NCBI GenBank assembly: GCA_964057225.1
Contig: OZ059895.1
Location: forward strand, 5,208,001-5,272,000
Reading direction: 5' to 3'
Length of the DNA: 64,000 bases
DNA from: Auanema rhodensis
Taxonomy: Eukaryota; Nematoda; Chromadorea; Rhabditida; Rhabditidae
The translations under genes and the position numbers were made by a program. Each line of letters opens with the position of its first letter. The stretch's first letter is position 1. Below, in pieces: positions 41,601 through 54,960 of this stretch. Under the pieces are notes generated by a model. It was not told the origin of the DNA and made no database searches. It saw only the letters and a list, made by a program, of their open reading frames with translations.

Positions 41601-44600
41601 CGAGAAACTCAGAGTTATTCAAAATATGTTTAAGCTTGAAATTGATGATGAAGAAACAGCTGGTGAAGAAGATGATGATGAGCCTCATATGGTGGGGACA
41701 CTCTCATCCTGCCGGGAATCACAGGTTTTTTTCAAACTGTTTTCTCAAGCTTTTATGTGAGTTATATCATTTTAGACAAGTAGCATTGTTGTTGCTCAAC
41801 CACGTTTATCTTCTAAAGATGATCATTATAATCAAATGTTAACAACATTATGGCATTGGCTAACTGAAATGGAACGTGATGCAAATACAACTGTTGATTT
41901 ATCAGATCTTCATCAAATTAAAAATACAACTGAAGTAGTACAGGTTTTATAGTTTGATAGTATAAATAATAAGAAATTATGTTTTTTAGAATGTTATTGA
42001 TAATATTCGACATAAAATTATGGATGTTGTTGGTATACAAGATAGCTCTGGAGCCCCTGCTGTCAAACAGAGAGCTCGCGATTTAGTATGACTGAAGAAA
42101 ATACTGAAGATTTCGAAATAATATCCATATTTCAGATTGCGGACATGGAACGAATTGATAAGAGCTGTGATAAACGACGTGCTCATCTGAACAGGTTGCT
42201 AGAATCAGCTCGTTCATGGGAACAGACAAGATCTGAAATGGATTTATGGCTGGATAATGTTGAATTATCTATTGGGCCAACATCTGTAAAGAAGACTGAA
42301 GAGCCTTCAGATGTAGCAATGAAAGAAGAGTTAAAGGTCATTGAAGGAATTATTAGTGAATTAGAGAATAAGCGTGAAATTGTGGATGGCTTGAATCAAA
42401 AGGTATTATACATACATATGTTGTTGACTACTAAAGTATGCTCTTTGTATTGTTTCAGGCGAATAAATTGCTTGATGACTATTCCTCAGACGATCGACAT
42501 AAGCTTAGTCACCAACAAAGTCGAATTAATATGCGTTGGACGAAATTTAATGATAAGTAAGTTTCTATTTCAAAGATTTGTTTTTCATTTTTGAATGAAT
42601 AATATAATATTTCTTTCTTATATCTATGTTAGCAATACAATCATATATTCAATTTAACATTGGATGTTACACTAATGCCAAATTGAATTGTCTCGTTGTG
42701 ATCATACTAACGACAACAGCAAATTAGCTATATCATCGTTAAATTGTTGAAATTCTCTTTTTAAATATAGAAAACATGTAAATTTATTAGAATTATAATA
42801 ATTAACTACGAAGTTTATTGATTTTTATTTTAGTATTCGAATTCGACGTGCTTTGCTGGATGCTTCTCTGCGATCTCGAGTTGATTTCTGTTCAGCTTTG
42901 GAAGAATTTGAAGAATGGCTTAATCGCATAGTGGAAAATGTGCGTAATCTGGAGCGAGGAACATCAAATTCACAAGCTATCAAGAACAGCTCAAAACGAC
43001 GTGAATGGACTCAAGAGCAAAAGGTTTGTATTCATTTTCTGCCTTTATACATATACAACGCTATTAATGTTCATCGTATATCTTTCGGTATTTTTTCGTG
43101 ATGAAAGAAGATTCAGAATAGCTTTTTTGGTCGTTATTGCTTTCCAATTTTATGTGAACCCTTAGTTTTATGAGTTGGCTTGCATTTTTCTTCTCAAACA
43201 ATAGATATATGCCGTATAGCACATAAGAAATCATTCATAGATACGTGTATATAGTCATCTAAGTATACTTTATACAGACACTACAAGCTGAATTAGATGC
43301 TCATGATTCCGTACGACGAGCAGTGCAAGATATGGGCCAGAAAGTCTTAAGTGGCTTGGAGCATGTTCAAGAAAAGAAACAGCTAGAAGGACGTCTCAAC
43401 CAAGTCGAAGAAATTTGGAAAGCTGTGAAGGAAACGGAGCACATCGTTGGATCTCGTTTGGAGTCTGCTGAGCAAGAGTGGGAGAAATTGACACATTCTC
43501 TTTCGCATTTATTATCTTGGATTGAAGAAAAGAGTAAAGAGGTCAGTTAGATTCTCATAATTTAGTTTGGACTTGAATACTATGCTCATAATCAGCTATA
43601 TGTTTCTCTTTTCCAGACGTTAGCACAACAGCCAGTTGCTGGCAATTTATCCTCAGTTATGTTACAAAGCACATGGTCTAAAAACTTAGAACGTGATATG
43701 GAAGCGCAAACGGGAAAAATCCGTGATGTTAGTGCTAGTGCTCAATCGTACTTAATGCAGCACGATTTACGTCCCAAGATGCATAAAGCTAATGTGCTTG
43801 TTGATGATGATGAGCTATTAGGTTTGTTATTCCTTTTATTTTACTAAATTTCCTTGTTTCTACAAATCTTATGTACAATCAAGTTTTAAACTTATGCTTT
43901 ATGATCGATTAGTTTTTAGCTTTTTGTCTTCTAGGAATGAATAACGTAGATACGGATCATCAACGACATGGATTACAAATTCATGCAGACTGTGAGCAGC
44001 TTAAAGAAAAATGGGCTGAGCTTGGTAAACAACTAAGTGACTGGCAGAAGATAGTTTTACAAGCTGCTCAGCGTCTCCAAGAGTTAGAGAGTTGTCTTGC
44101 TGAATGCCAGCTTCATCTAAGGTTTGTTTTCTTTTTGATGTGGGCTCATGTTATTTAGTCTGAAAAGCAATGCCATCTGTCTATATTTCTGGTTTTGTAC
44201 ACTTTATCGGCTAATGCCTTTCTTGTTTATAGCTCTGTGGAAGCCGAGATTGAGAAGATGCCAGCCGTTGAACAGTTACGACTCGAAGAGCTGAAGGACG
44301 CGCGCGTGGAATCCGAAGCGGTTATGACTAAGATTGATGGCTTAAGAATCTATGTAGATGATGCCAATGATGCTTGCGGGAAAATTCTAGCTGCCGATCT
44401 GCAACTGGATCAACATCCTAGAAATCAATTAGATTCTGTAAACCAACGGTTCGTGCTCAAACATTGTTTATTACCAATGTGATTATGACATAATCAATGA
44501 GTTCTGATTTAGATTCGTTGCCATCCGAACTGCAATGCGTGTCCGTATGGCTGCCTTGAGGAATGCTCTGAGTGATTTCGGTCCCTCATCTGAGCATTTC

Positions 44601-46292
44601 CTCAATCAGAGTGTTACAGCTCCATGGCAAAGAGCTATTTCAAAAACTAATCAACTTCCTTACTATATTGAGTATGTGATTTTGCATATAATTTATATAT
44701 AAATATCTTATTTCAGCCATACCACAGAAAAAACTCAATGGGAACATCCTGTATGGGTTGAAATGGCCAAAGAATTAACACAATTTAACCGTGTCAAGTT
44801 CATAGCTTATCGTACTGCTATGAAGCTTCGTGCACTTCAGAAACGTTTGTGTCTTGATCTCGTAGATATTCATATGCTTGAGAGGGTATTTGGTACATAT
44901 CTTATTGATAATCATAATTGTATTTGAAGGTATTTTCTCGGCTAGGTGGATTATCTAACGAAGAAAGCCCAGCTTTAGAAGGCATGGTCTGTACTCTTTT
45001 GCCCTTATTTGAAGAAGTTCATTCCAAGGTATAATCTATTATTTTATTATTTTATTTATAATTATGCGTTTATAGCATCCTAATCAATTACGTAGTGTTT
45101 CTCTTGCCGTAGATCTTTGTATCAACTTTTTATTAAATCTATATGATCCGTAAGTCATTTTATGATTTTTTATTTTTTATTTTTACGTTCAGATCTCGAG
45201 ATGGTATTTTACGTGTCTTGTCGTTCAAAATTGCTCTAATTGTGTTCTGCAATGCTCCTTTAGAAGAAAAATATAGATGTATGTTTTTAATAACATGTCG
45301 AGTTAATAATATTTTTCTTCTTAGATATTTTTGATTTGGTGGCTCAAGAAGGTCAGGCAGACCAAAAGCACATTGCTCTACTATTGTACGATCTCATTCA
45401 CGTATGCATATTTGCGTTTCAACAACGAAAACAATTCATTCTTTTCAGATTCCACGTTTGGTCGGTGAGGCTGCTGCTTTCGGAGGTTCCAATGTAGAAC
45501 CTTCCGTTCGTTCATGCTTCGAGACTGTACGCTTGGCTACTTCGATCAACGTGTCCTGCTTCTTGGAATGGCTGAAGCAGGAACCTCAATCAATTGTCTG
45601 GCTTCCAGTAATGCATCGTTTAGCTGCTGCTGAGTTCGCGAAGCATTCGGTATTATCTCGTAGTATACATGAATATTATCGTTATATTCATTCAGGCCAA
45701 ATGTAATGTTTGTAAAATGTTTCCAATTGTTGGATTACGATATCGATGTTTACGATGCTTCAATCTCGATTTATGCCAAAATTGTTTCTTTAGCCAGAGA
45801 ATCGCAAAGAAGCATAAGCTGAAACATCCTATGCAAGAATATGCTATGCCGGTATTATAATTTGCATAATGTTTTATGTTTAAACTTGAATCAATTTAGA
45901 CAACTTCGAGTGAAGATGCTCGTGATTTTGCAAGAATGGTTAAGAATAAGTTTAGTCGTTCCAAGAGTACACTTGGCTATCTTCCCGTTGATGTATGATA
46001 TAACTGAGTTTTTATTGTGAGCAAAAGCATTTCAGATGGGAGATGAAGGACAACCGCTTTGTGCTGCACCTCATCCTGCCTATAACCCCTCAACGTACCA
46101 AATACATCAGCGAAGCGCTGCTTTAGCTCAGCGGTTAGCTGCACTAACATCTGCCCAACAAGCAGAACCACGAGAAGAAGTAGCCATTGCTGATTTAAAA
46201 AGTCCAGCTCAACTAATTAGCCAAGTATGTCTTCTCATTTTTATATAATATTTAACCACATGATTGAGTTTCTCTCGGTATGCAATGATTAC

Positions 46293-46327
<35 letters not shown>

Positions 46328-47490
46328 ACAAGAGAACAAGAGAACAAGAGAACAAGAGAAAGTTATGAACTAATTGTTAAACAGCTGTCATCAATCTGTC
46401 TATACATATGAGATAGTATGTATAGCATAATTGGGCGGGTTGCTGACGATGAACATGATTCTGATGGTTCGTAACAGTGAAACTAGAGAGACCTTGACTG
46501 TGTTTCCGATCGCAAAATCGATATTTCTCATCATTATCGCCATGCCTTCCATGTGTAATGTATTCAAGCTGTTACAAACCCGAAAAAAGATTGAGGTATT
46601 TGCTCTTTTGGAGAACTTATTCTCATTTTCTCACAAAGAAGAAGATATATATTAAAATATTGTAGAATAGAAATACAATTATTACTTCTAGTTAACAGTA
46701 TATCTTTGTTATAGGTAGAGCAAATGCAAAAAGATGAACTTGATCAACTGTTACATCGTTTACAATTAGAAAATGTGGAATTGAAAAGAGAGTTGGAGAG
46801 ACGTAGAACTTCAGCTGTCAGTACTCCTCAGATAGATAGGTAAACATATATAATATTAAGGAACTCAATACAATATATATTTAGATGTGGGTACTCAAGT
46901 CCTATCGATAGTCGTCGTAACGAGCATCGTGCTGGAACTTTACCGAGGTTAGGTGCTCAATCAAAACAAGGTAGAAGTGTTCCTTCTCTAAAAACCGCTC
47001 AAAGCCAGGGTGATGTGAGTTCAGATGTTCGATCCATATTCAAATAAAAACGTGTTTAGATTATGGATGAAGCTAGAGCTCTACGAATGCATAAGCAACG
47101 TTTGGAGCATCGCTCTCGCATTCTTGAACAGCAAAATGAACAGCTGGAGCTTCAACTACAGCGATTAAAGAAAGTAATCGATCAGGTTTGTAATGAATTT
47201 CAACATAAAATATAAATTTAAATTTTCAGCAGAAAGACGGTAGAGAAAGCGAAGTCAGGCGTACTTCAAGTATTGATCATGATTGGTCCAACCGACAAAT
47301 CCAACCTGAAGTTGACGCCACTCGTTGGGAGGTAAGCAACTTTAGCAAAACTTAACATCTACTTTCGGTTCAGGATGCCGAAATACGGAGTACTAGAATG
47401 CAATCGTTATTAGCAACAGTTGACGATTTAGGAAGAGCTATGGAAAATCTTGTTGTTTCTGTTGTTTACGACAGTGAGTCGGATGATTAG
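29620..47490 (+). CDS. dys-1: Dystrophin
   Basis: A 17.9-kb gene of several dozen small exons; summing exons gives roughly 3,600 residues, the size of full-length dystrophin. Order: divergent CH1 ([11 protein letters not shown]...[13 protein letters not shown], 30157-30537), CH2 ([20 protein letters not shown] to [14 protein letters not shown], 30580-32494, split by a 1.55-kb intron), a Gln/Ser-rich linker, and a long spectrin-repeat rod (about 33.0-44.5 kb, with recurring W and LExW helices such as [18 protein letters not shown]). Then a WW domain ([16 protein letters not shown], 44.67-44.76 kb), EF-hand-like region ([16 protein letters not shown] to 45.66 kb), ZZ zinc finger ([19 protein letters not shown] with CQNC, 45.70-45.85 kb), [18 protein letters not shown], and a C-terminal coiled coil ([20 protein letters not shown]). 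It ends [10 protein letters not shown] at TAG. It links actin to the dystroglycan complex under the muscle membrane. The start [13 protein letters not shown] was chosen because it splices in phase to CH1. Confidence 0.95.
30871..32419 (+). other. Longest dystrophin intron, within CH2
   Basis: This 1,549-bp intron interrupts CH2 (FLTVK | NLQSEHLD) and is far longer than the roughly 50-bp norm. It is T-rich but includes a GC-box-like site (gggtcacgcccccg, near 31108) and a less AT-rich open segment at 31454-31567, so an internal promoter or alternative exon is possible. Confidence 0.7.
31454..31567 (+). other. Small open frame / candidate alternative exon in dystrophin intron
   Basis: ATG-initiated 37-codon frame, [20 protein letters not shown] and 17 more residues, with more balanced base composition than the intron around it. 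A good donor (gatga|gtaag) overlaps its end in phase 2. That phase does not match the next dystrophin exons (phases 1 and 0), so a simple alternative first exon would not read through. Confidence 0.3.
37260..37289 (+). other. Ten-codon microexon of dystrophin
   Basis: Flanked by attacag and gtaagt, this 30-bp exon encodes [10 protein letters not shown] in frame between ...DVPEEYK and [11 protein letters not shown]. It is GC-richer than its surroundings and exactly divisible by three, so it may be an optional cassette in a linker between spectrin repeats. Confidence 0.6.
46292..46361 (+). repeat. Composite microsatellite (TA)n-(GA)n-(ACAAGAGA)n
   Basis: A run of TA dinucleotides changes into GA dinucleotides and then four copies of an octamer acaagaga. 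It lies in the 46.2-46.7 kb dystrophin intron, between the ZZ-domain region and the C-terminal coiled coil. Confidence 0.9.
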
Positions 47491-48210
47491 TTTTTAATTG
47501 TTTATATTGTTATTATTGACAGTTTCAGTTTTCGATTAGTAATGTATTAATAATATCATCTTAAAGCATATAGTGATCTTAAAATTAAAAATATTGACTT
47601 GATTTCAGTCTCTTAATTATATTGTTTTAACTACTTAAATTATATTCAATCCTAAAGCAATAAAACGTTCTTAAATACAAGAAACATAGTTATAATAGTC
47701 ACTTTTTCTCTTGGCGTGCTCGCAGAGCAAAGCGTTTTCAATTTGGGAATTTTTCTTATTTATGACGTAAAATTAAAATAATATTACAAGTATCAGCTAT
47801 TTATTTCGAAAACTTCTCGCGAAAACTTCTCATAAAAAAAGTGGGGCTGGTCGAAATATGTGAATTGATTTTAGCGTTGATCACTCTTTCCATTACTGAG
47901 AGGTATCCAGCTAATTTGGGATGGAATGGCATTCCTTTATCGTCAGATCCCAAAGCCCTTTGTATGGTGGCTGGTCTACTAGATTAAGTAGTTTCAGGTC
48001 AATTTCGTACAATCCTTTCATCGCTGATTCAGATACTTGAAAGCCAGTATAAGACGAAGTATTCTCAAGACTGAGTAACTTCTTATCCACAATTGGGACG
48101 TCTGCGTATATGCTGCCCAAATAAGGCTTTTAAAATTGTCCAGTTGGGCTTTGCTGAGGCTAAAAGTCGTGCGAGATTTAGATAGGTGAAGGAATAACCT
48201 TCCAGACCCG
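47491..48210. other. Junction between dystrophin and the histone array
   Basis: The first half is AT-rich dystrophin 3' sequence. At 47705-47725, 21 bp (tttctcttggcgtgctcgcag) exactly match codons inside the histone H4 gene, in the same orientation as the array, and the match then ends abruptly. From about 47850 to 48210 base composition rises and a minus-strand frame (47911-48120) reads through without being a complete gene (VDQPPYKGLWDLTIKE near its end). It looks like a decayed coding relic of unknown origin. The array homology begins at 48211. Confidence 0.55.
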
Positions 48211-48334
48211 AAAATCAACAACACATCCCATACATTGTGACATCTACGTTAGTGTAAATAGCATAAAAGCTTGCAATAATTCATACAAAACTAATTTATT
48301 TTATCACAAATAATCATATCAAAATTAAATTTGT

Positions 48335-48350
48335 GGCCCTAAAGAGGGCC
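48335..48350 (-). terminator. Histone 3' stem-loop, H3 unit 1
   Basis: The minus strand reads GGCCCT-CTTT-AGGGCC, a perfect 6-bp stem, 26 nt after the H3 stop. This replication-dependent histone hairpin is bound by SLBP. A C as first loop base is the nematode form. AACCCAAC precedes it in every copy. Confidence 0.95.
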
Positions 48351-48376
48351 GTTGGGTTATGTAACGTTGCAAACGC

Positions 48377-48901
<525 letters not shown>

Positions 48902-49330
48902 TTATATTCAAAAAAAAGATGCCTTAACATATTGTATTTAATGTAAACAACTTAAATTCAAATTTAAAAACATAACCTTACTCTTCTTCTCAACAGTAAT
49001 CTTTTTTTTTTTTTGGATTTCTAACAAAAAACATGAATCAAAGGTAAATGCTATGAAAATTCAAAGATTAGAAGAAAAACAATTCTCCTTAATCTTTAAA
49101 GTTTCAGATAATTAGTTAACTATGAATAGCATCAAAAAACTAAGCTTATCACCCTCTCCTTATAAGTAGACAATTAAAAAATTCAACCGCTTATCATCAG
49201 TCCACATTTAAAATGATGGAGCACACACACTTTGAAACTGAGGTATTTTTGAAATTATTATTGAAACATCCAACATATTTTTATTTGAATTACACAATTA
49301 TTAACTCATACAGAATAAAAAGAGTAATGT

Positions 49331-49346
49331 GGCCCTAAAGAGGGCC
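49331..49346 (-). terminator. Histone 3' stem-loop, H2A unit 1
   Basis: Same 16-nt hairpin (GGCCCTCTTTAGGGCC on the minus strand), 28 nt after the H2A stop. Confidence 0.95.
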
Positions 49347-49374
49347 GTTGGGTTAGATGATAGCAGCACATCAC

Positions 49375-49758
49375 TTATTCCTTTTCTCCGGCAGTCTTCT
49401 TGGGGAGAAGGCTGGCTTGGATGTTTGGAAGAACTCCTCCTTGAGCGATGGTTACACCGGAAAGAAGTTTGTTCAACTCTTCGTCATTTCTGACGGCAAG
49501 TTGAAGATGGCGAGGGTTGATTCTGCTCTTCTTGTTATCACGGGCAGCGTTACCAGCCAACTCAAGAACTTCAGCGGCAAGATATTCAAGAACGGCAGCA
49601 AGGTAGACTGGAGCTCCGGCACCAACACGCTTAGCGTAGTTACCTTTGCGAAGCATACGATGAAGACGTCCAACAGGGAATTGAAGTCCTGCTCTTGAAG
49701 AACGGGACTTGGCCTTTCCGCCGGTCTTAGCTTTTCCTCCTTTTCCACGTCCAGACAT
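49375..49758 (-). CDS. H2A: Histone H2A (unit 1)
   Basis: 127 residues, intronless. The start [20 protein letters not shown] is the nematode H2A N-terminus. The histone fold ([20 protein letters not shown]...[20 protein letters not shown]) and the docking segment [14 protein letters not shown] are canonical. The tail [11 protein letters not shown] lacks an SQ motif, so it is not H2A.X, and it is not H2A.Z. An in-frame ATG 18 codons upstream is ignored because MSGRGK is invariant. Confidence 0.98.
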   Translation of the reverse strand: MSGRGKGGKAKTGGKAKSRSSRAGLQFPVGRLHRMLRKGNYAKRVGAGAPVYLAAVLEYLAAEVLELAGNAARDNKKSRINPRHLQLAVRNDEELNKLLSGVTIAQGGVLPNIQASLLPKKTAGEKE

Positions 49759-49816
49759 GATGATAGCTAGTGGTGAGTTGTGAGACTCGTTAACCCCAAA
49801 CAAATTGCGCACGCAC

Positions 49817-49822
49817 TATATA
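49817..49822 (-). promoter_or_regulatory. TATA box of H2A
   Basis: TATATA lies 59 nt upstream of the H2A ATG, with TGCGTGCGC next to it and the GC-rich element just further upstream. It is conserved in every unit. Confidence 0.6.
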
Positions 49823-49837
49823 CAGTATAGCAAGCAA

Positions 49838-49849
49838 GCTCCGCCCACC
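49838..49849 (-). promoter_or_regulatory. GC-rich element upstream of H2A
   Basis: GGTGGGCGGAGC on the minus strand, the same 12-mer as at the H3 promoter, here about 16 bp upstream of the TATA box. Confidence 0.55.
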
Positions 49850-50230
49850 ATCTTCCTTTGTTGCAGGACTAAATTTTAAAAAATGAAAACTTATGTACAA
49901 TTAAAAATGAAACAACATCATATCTAATATAGTTAGTTATAATATAAAATTGCAATTATGCATAATGAGAACAAAACCGATTTATCTGAAATTAGCATGA
50001 AGCTCAAGACGTCAATATCATGTTGTGCTTTACATTCAGATACAGCTTGACATCCAAACAACTTATTTTCAACACTAAAACCCTATTACATTGGATAGTT
50101 AAATAATGTACCTGAATCAATATGAGCAATTCTGATAGTGCATGATGACAAAATGCGCTTCAGTACATTTAAAAAAATGTTTATTAACGTAACAACATTC
50201 AGAAAACAAAACAGCAAATTAAGGATATGT

Positions 50231-50246
50231 GGCCCTAAAGAGGGCC
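50231..50246 (-). terminator. Histone 3' stem-loop, H2B unit 1
   Basis: Identical hairpin, 32 nt after the H2B stop. Confidence 0.95.
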
Positions 50247-50278
50247 GTTGGGTTAGGTTGCAGTACAACTCTAACAAT

Positions 50279-50650
50279 TTACTTGCTAGAGGTGTACTTG
50301 GTGACAGCCTTGGTTCCTTCAGAGACGGCGTGCTTGGCAAGTTCTCCAGGGAGGATAAGTCTGACGGCAGTCTGGACTTCGCGAGATGAGATGGTGGATC
50401 TCTTGTTGTAGTGGGCCAGACGGGAAGCCTCAGCAGCAATGCGCTCAAAAACGTCATTAACAAATGAGTTCATGATGCTCATGGCCTTGGAGGAAATTCC
50501 AGTGTCAGGGTGGACCTGCTTAAGTACACGGTAGACGTAGACAGAGTAAGATTCCTTTCTGGACTTTCTCTTCTTCTTGTCTCCGGTACGGCTGACCTTC
50601 TGGGTCTTGGCGGCTTTCTTAGCTCCCTTGGCGGATGGCTTGGGTGGCAT
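50279..50650 (-). CDS. H2B: Histone H2B (unit 1)
   Basis: 123 residues, intronless. The N-terminus [20 protein letters not shown] is nematode-like and ends in a basic stretch ([20 protein letters not shown]). The core ([40 protein letters not shown]) and the C-terminal helix ending [16 protein letters not shown], with the ubiquitinated lysine site, are canonical. It is a partner of H2A in the nucleosome core dimer and is encoded next to it on the same strand. Confidence 0.98.
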   Translation of the reverse strand: MPPKPSAKGAKKAAKTQKVSRTGDKKKRKSRKESYSVYVYRVLKQVHPDTGISSKAMSIMNSFVNDVFERIAAEASRLAHYNKRSTISSREVQTAVRLILPGELAKHAVSEGTKAVTKYTSSK

Positions 50651-50725
50651 GGTTATTGCTACGCTGACGAATCAACTGTTAATGTACAACTCGATTTGCT
50701 GACCTATATGTTAGTTAGCGCGCAA

Positions 50726-50737
50726 ACCACGCCCCCA
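50726..50737 (-). promoter_or_regulatory. GC-rich element upstream of H2B
   Basis: TGGGGGCGTGGT followed by TTGCGCGC on the minus strand: a diverged version of the H3/H2A element. A weak ATATAG TATA-like site lies nearer the gene at 50704-50709. Confidence 0.5.
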
Positions 50738-51054
50738 TGCTCAGAACTCTGGTTAGAAGCTGTACTGTAAGAAGTTTAAATAATGTTCAGCTAGTAAAAC
50801 ATCTGAATATATTACACATATCCTATATAATATATAATAATATATAACCATATTCAAACTATTTAATATTACAAAACAATTTATATCAAAAGTCAACAAA
50901 TTATTTTACCATGATAATTAGCATTGAGCGGTTGTATTCCATATAGTTCTATTTAATTTTTTCCAAACAAAACAAAAAAAATTAATACAGAAAAGTTATT
51001 TATTATTATTTACATATTGATTATATCTTATAGCAATAATATTAATTTGTATGT

Positions 51055-51070
51055 GGCCCTAAAGAGGGCC
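51055..51070 (-). terminator. Histone 3' stem-loop, H4 unit 1
   Basis: Identical hairpin, 33 nt after the H4 stop. Confidence 0.95.
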
Positions 51071-51103
51071 GTTGGGTTAGGTAATAGTCACAAGATATGC
51101 AAC

Positions 51104-51463
<360 letters not shown>

Positions 51464-51466
51464 TCA

Positions 51467-51473
51467 TTATATA
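51467..51473 (-). promoter_or_regulatory. TATA box of H4
   Basis: TATATAA on the minus strand, 51 nt upstream of the H4 ATG and conserved in all units. The GC-rich element seen at the other three genes is not evident here. Confidence 0.65.
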
Positions 51474-51880
51474 CTAGGACAGAGGAGGTCACCCTGCGAC
51501 AACCCATATGAGCATTATCATCAAAAAATGCTACCAACCAGTTTTCAATATACATAGTTAAGATTATTCAAATATACACACAGGATATAGATAAATATAT
51601 TTAATTCAGCTTGAAATCATTTGAATTTTTTAAAAAATTAAAAACTTTAAAATTTACTCATATAAGGCTGTTTCACATGAAAGTTATTTAGATAAACTTA
51701 TTTGAATGCCGTGACATTATCATGAATTTCATTTTAAAGCCTTCAACTACTCTCTCAAAATAAACAACACATCCCATACATTGTGACATCTACGTTAGTG
51801 TAAATAGCATAAAAGCTTGCAATAATTCATACAAAACTAATTTATTTTATCACAAATAATCATATCAAAATTAAATTTGT

Positions 51881-51896
51881 GGCCCTAAAGAGGGCC
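51881..51896 (-). terminator. Histone 3' stem-loop, H3 unit 2
   Basis: Same 16-nt hairpin after the unit 2 H3. Confidence 0.95.
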
Positions 51897-51922
51897 GTTG
51901 GGTTATGTAACGTTGCAAACGC

Positions 51923-52447
<525 letters not shown>

Positions 52448-52876
52448 TTATATTCAAAAAAAAGATGCCTTAACATATTGTATTTAATGTAAACAACTTA
52501 AATTCAAATTTAAAAACATAACCTTACTCTTCTTCTCAACAGTAATCTTTTTTTTTTTTTGGATTTCTAACAAAAAACATGAATCAAAGGTAAATGCTAT
52601 GAAAATTCAAAGATTAGAAGAAAAACAATTCTCCTTAATCTTTAAAGTTTCAGATAATTAGTTAACTATGAATAGCATCAAAAAACTAAGCTTATCACCC
52701 TCTCCTTATAAGTAGACAATTAAAAAATTCAACCGCTTATCATCAGTCCACATTTAAAATGATGGAGCACACACACTTTGAAACTGAGGTATTTTTGAAA
52801 TTATTATTGAAACATCCAACATATTTTTATTTGAATTACACAATTATTAACTCATACAGAATAAAAAGAGTAATGT

Positions 52877-52892
52877 GGCCCTAAAGAGGGCC
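52877..52892 (-). terminator. Histone 3' stem-loop, H2A unit 2
   Basis: Same hairpin after the unit 2 H2A. Confidence 0.95.
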
Positions 52893-52920
52893 GTTGGGTT
52901 AGATGATAGCAGCACATCAC

Positions 52921-53304
52921 TTATTCCTTTTCTCCGGCAGTCTTCTTGGGGAGAAGGCTGGCTTGGATGTTTGGAAGAACTCCTCCTTGAGCGATGGTTA
53001 CACCGGAAAGAAGTTTGTTCAACTCTTCGTCATTTCTGACGGCAAGTTGAAGATGGCGAGGGTTGATTCTGCTCTTCTTGTTATCACGGGCAGCGTTACC
53101 AGCCAACTCAAGAACTTCAGCGGCAAGATATTCAAGAACGGCAGCAAGGTAGACTGGAGCTCCGGCACCAACACGCTTAGCGTAGTTACCTTTGCGAAGC
53201 ATACGATGAAGACGTCCAACAGGGAATTGAAGTCCTGCTCTTGAAGAACGGGACTTGGCCTTTCCGCCGGTCTTAGCTTTTCCTCCTTTTCCACGTCCAG
53301 ACAT
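52921..53304 (-). CDS. H2A: Histone H2A (unit 2)
   Basis: The protein is identical to the unit 1 H2A. Upstream, the promoter flank reads cccaccacc here and in units 3 and 4, where unit 1 has cccaccatc. Confidence 0.97.
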   Translation of the reverse strand: MSGRGKGGKAKTGGKAKSRSSRAGLQFPVGRLHRMLRKGNYAKRVGAGAPVYLAAVLEYLAAEVLELAGNAARDNKKSRINPRHLQLAVRNDEELNKLLSGVTIAQGGVLPNIQASLLPKKTAGEKE

Positions 53305-53776
53305 GATGATAGCTAGTGGTGAGTTGTGAGACTCGTTAACCCCAAACAAATTGCGCACGCACTATATACAGTATAGCAAGCAAGCTCCGCCCACCACCTT
53401 CCTTTGTTGCAGGACTAAATTTTAAAAAATGAAAACTTATGTACAATTAAAAATGAAACAACATCATATCTAATATAGTTAGTTATAATATAAAATTGCA
53501 ATTATGCATAATGAGAACAAAACCGATTTATCTGAAATTAGCATGAAGCTCAAGACGTCAATATCATGTTGTGCTTTACATTCAGATACAGCTTGACATC
53601 CAAACAACTTATTTTCAACACTAAAACCCTATTACATTGGATAGTTAAATAATGTACCTGAATCAATATGAGCAATTCTGATAGTGCATGATGACAAAAT
53701 GCGCTTCAGTACATTAAAAAAAATGTTTATTAACGTAACAACATTCAGAAAACAAAACAGCAAATTAAGGATATGT

Positions 53777-53792
53777 GGCCCTAAAGAGGGCC
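53777..53792 (-). terminator. Histone 3' stem-loop, H2B unit 2
   Basis: Same hairpin after the unit 2 H2B. Confidence 0.95.
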
Positions 53793-53824
53793 GTTGGGTT
53801 AGGTTGCAGTACAACTCTAACAAT

Positions 53825-54196
53825 TTACTTGCTAGAGGTGTACTTGGTGACAGCCTTGGTTCCTTCAGAGACGGCGTGCTTGGCAAGTTCTCCAGGGAGG
53901 ATAAGTCTGACGGCAGTCTGGACTTCGCGAGATGAGATGGTGGATCTCTTGTTGTAGTGGGCCAGACGGGAAGCCTCAGCAGCAATGCGCTCAAAAACGT
54001 CATTAACAAATGAGTTCATGATGCTCATGGCCTTGGAGGAAATTCCAGTGTCAGGGTGGACCTGCTTAAGTACACGGTAGACGTAGACAGAGTAAGATTC
54101 CTTTCTGGACTTTCTCTTCTTCTTGTCTCCGGTACGGCTGACCTTCTGGGTCTTGGCGGCTTTCTTAGCTCCCTTGGCGGATGGCTTGGGTGGCAT
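53825..54196 (-). CDS. H2B: Histone H2B (unit 2)
   Basis: The protein is identical to the unit 1 H2B. The 3' flank has acattaaaaaaaatg (as in units 3 and 4), while unit 1 has acatttaaaaaaatg. Confidence 0.97.
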   Translation of the reverse strand: MPPKPSAKGAKKAAKTQKVSRTGDKKKRKSRKESYSVYVYRVLKQVHPDTGISSKAMSIMNSFVNDVFERIAAEASRLAHYNKRSTISSREVQTAVRLILPGELAKHAVSEGTKAVTKYTSSK

Positions 54197-54600
54197 GGTT
54201 ATTGCTACGCTGACGAATCAACTGTTAATGTACAACTCGATTTGCTGACCTATATGTTAGTTAGCGCGCAAACCACGCCCCCATGCTCAGAACTCTGGTT
54301 AGAAGCTGTACTGTAAGAAGTTTAAATAATGTTCAGCTAGTAAAACATCTGAATATATTACACATATCCTATATAATATATAATAATATATAACCATATT
54401 CAAACTATTTAATATTACAAAACAATTTATATCAAAAGTCAACAAATTATTTTACCATGATAATTAGCATTGAGCGGTTGTATTCCATATAGTTCTATTT
54501 AATTTTTTCCAAACAAAACAAAAAAAATTAATACAGAAAAGTTATTTATTATTATTTACATATTGATTATATCTTATAGCAATAATATTAATTTGTATGT

Positions 54601-54616
54601 GGCCCTAAAGAGGGCC
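54601..54616 (-). terminator. Histone 3' stem-loop, H4 unit 2
   Basis: The hairpin is intact even though the gene upstream is frameshifted. Confidence 0.95.
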
Positions 54617-54649
54617 GTTGGGTTAGGTAATAGTCACAAGATATGCAAC

Positions 54650-54960
<311 letters not shown>

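Noticed and set aside
49357-49698. A 113-codon plus-strand frame antisense to H2A, repeated in each unit
   Set aside because: It is a shadow of the GC-richer H2A coding strand and recurs only because the unit recurs. The same applies to the plus-strand frames antisense to H3, H2B and H4.
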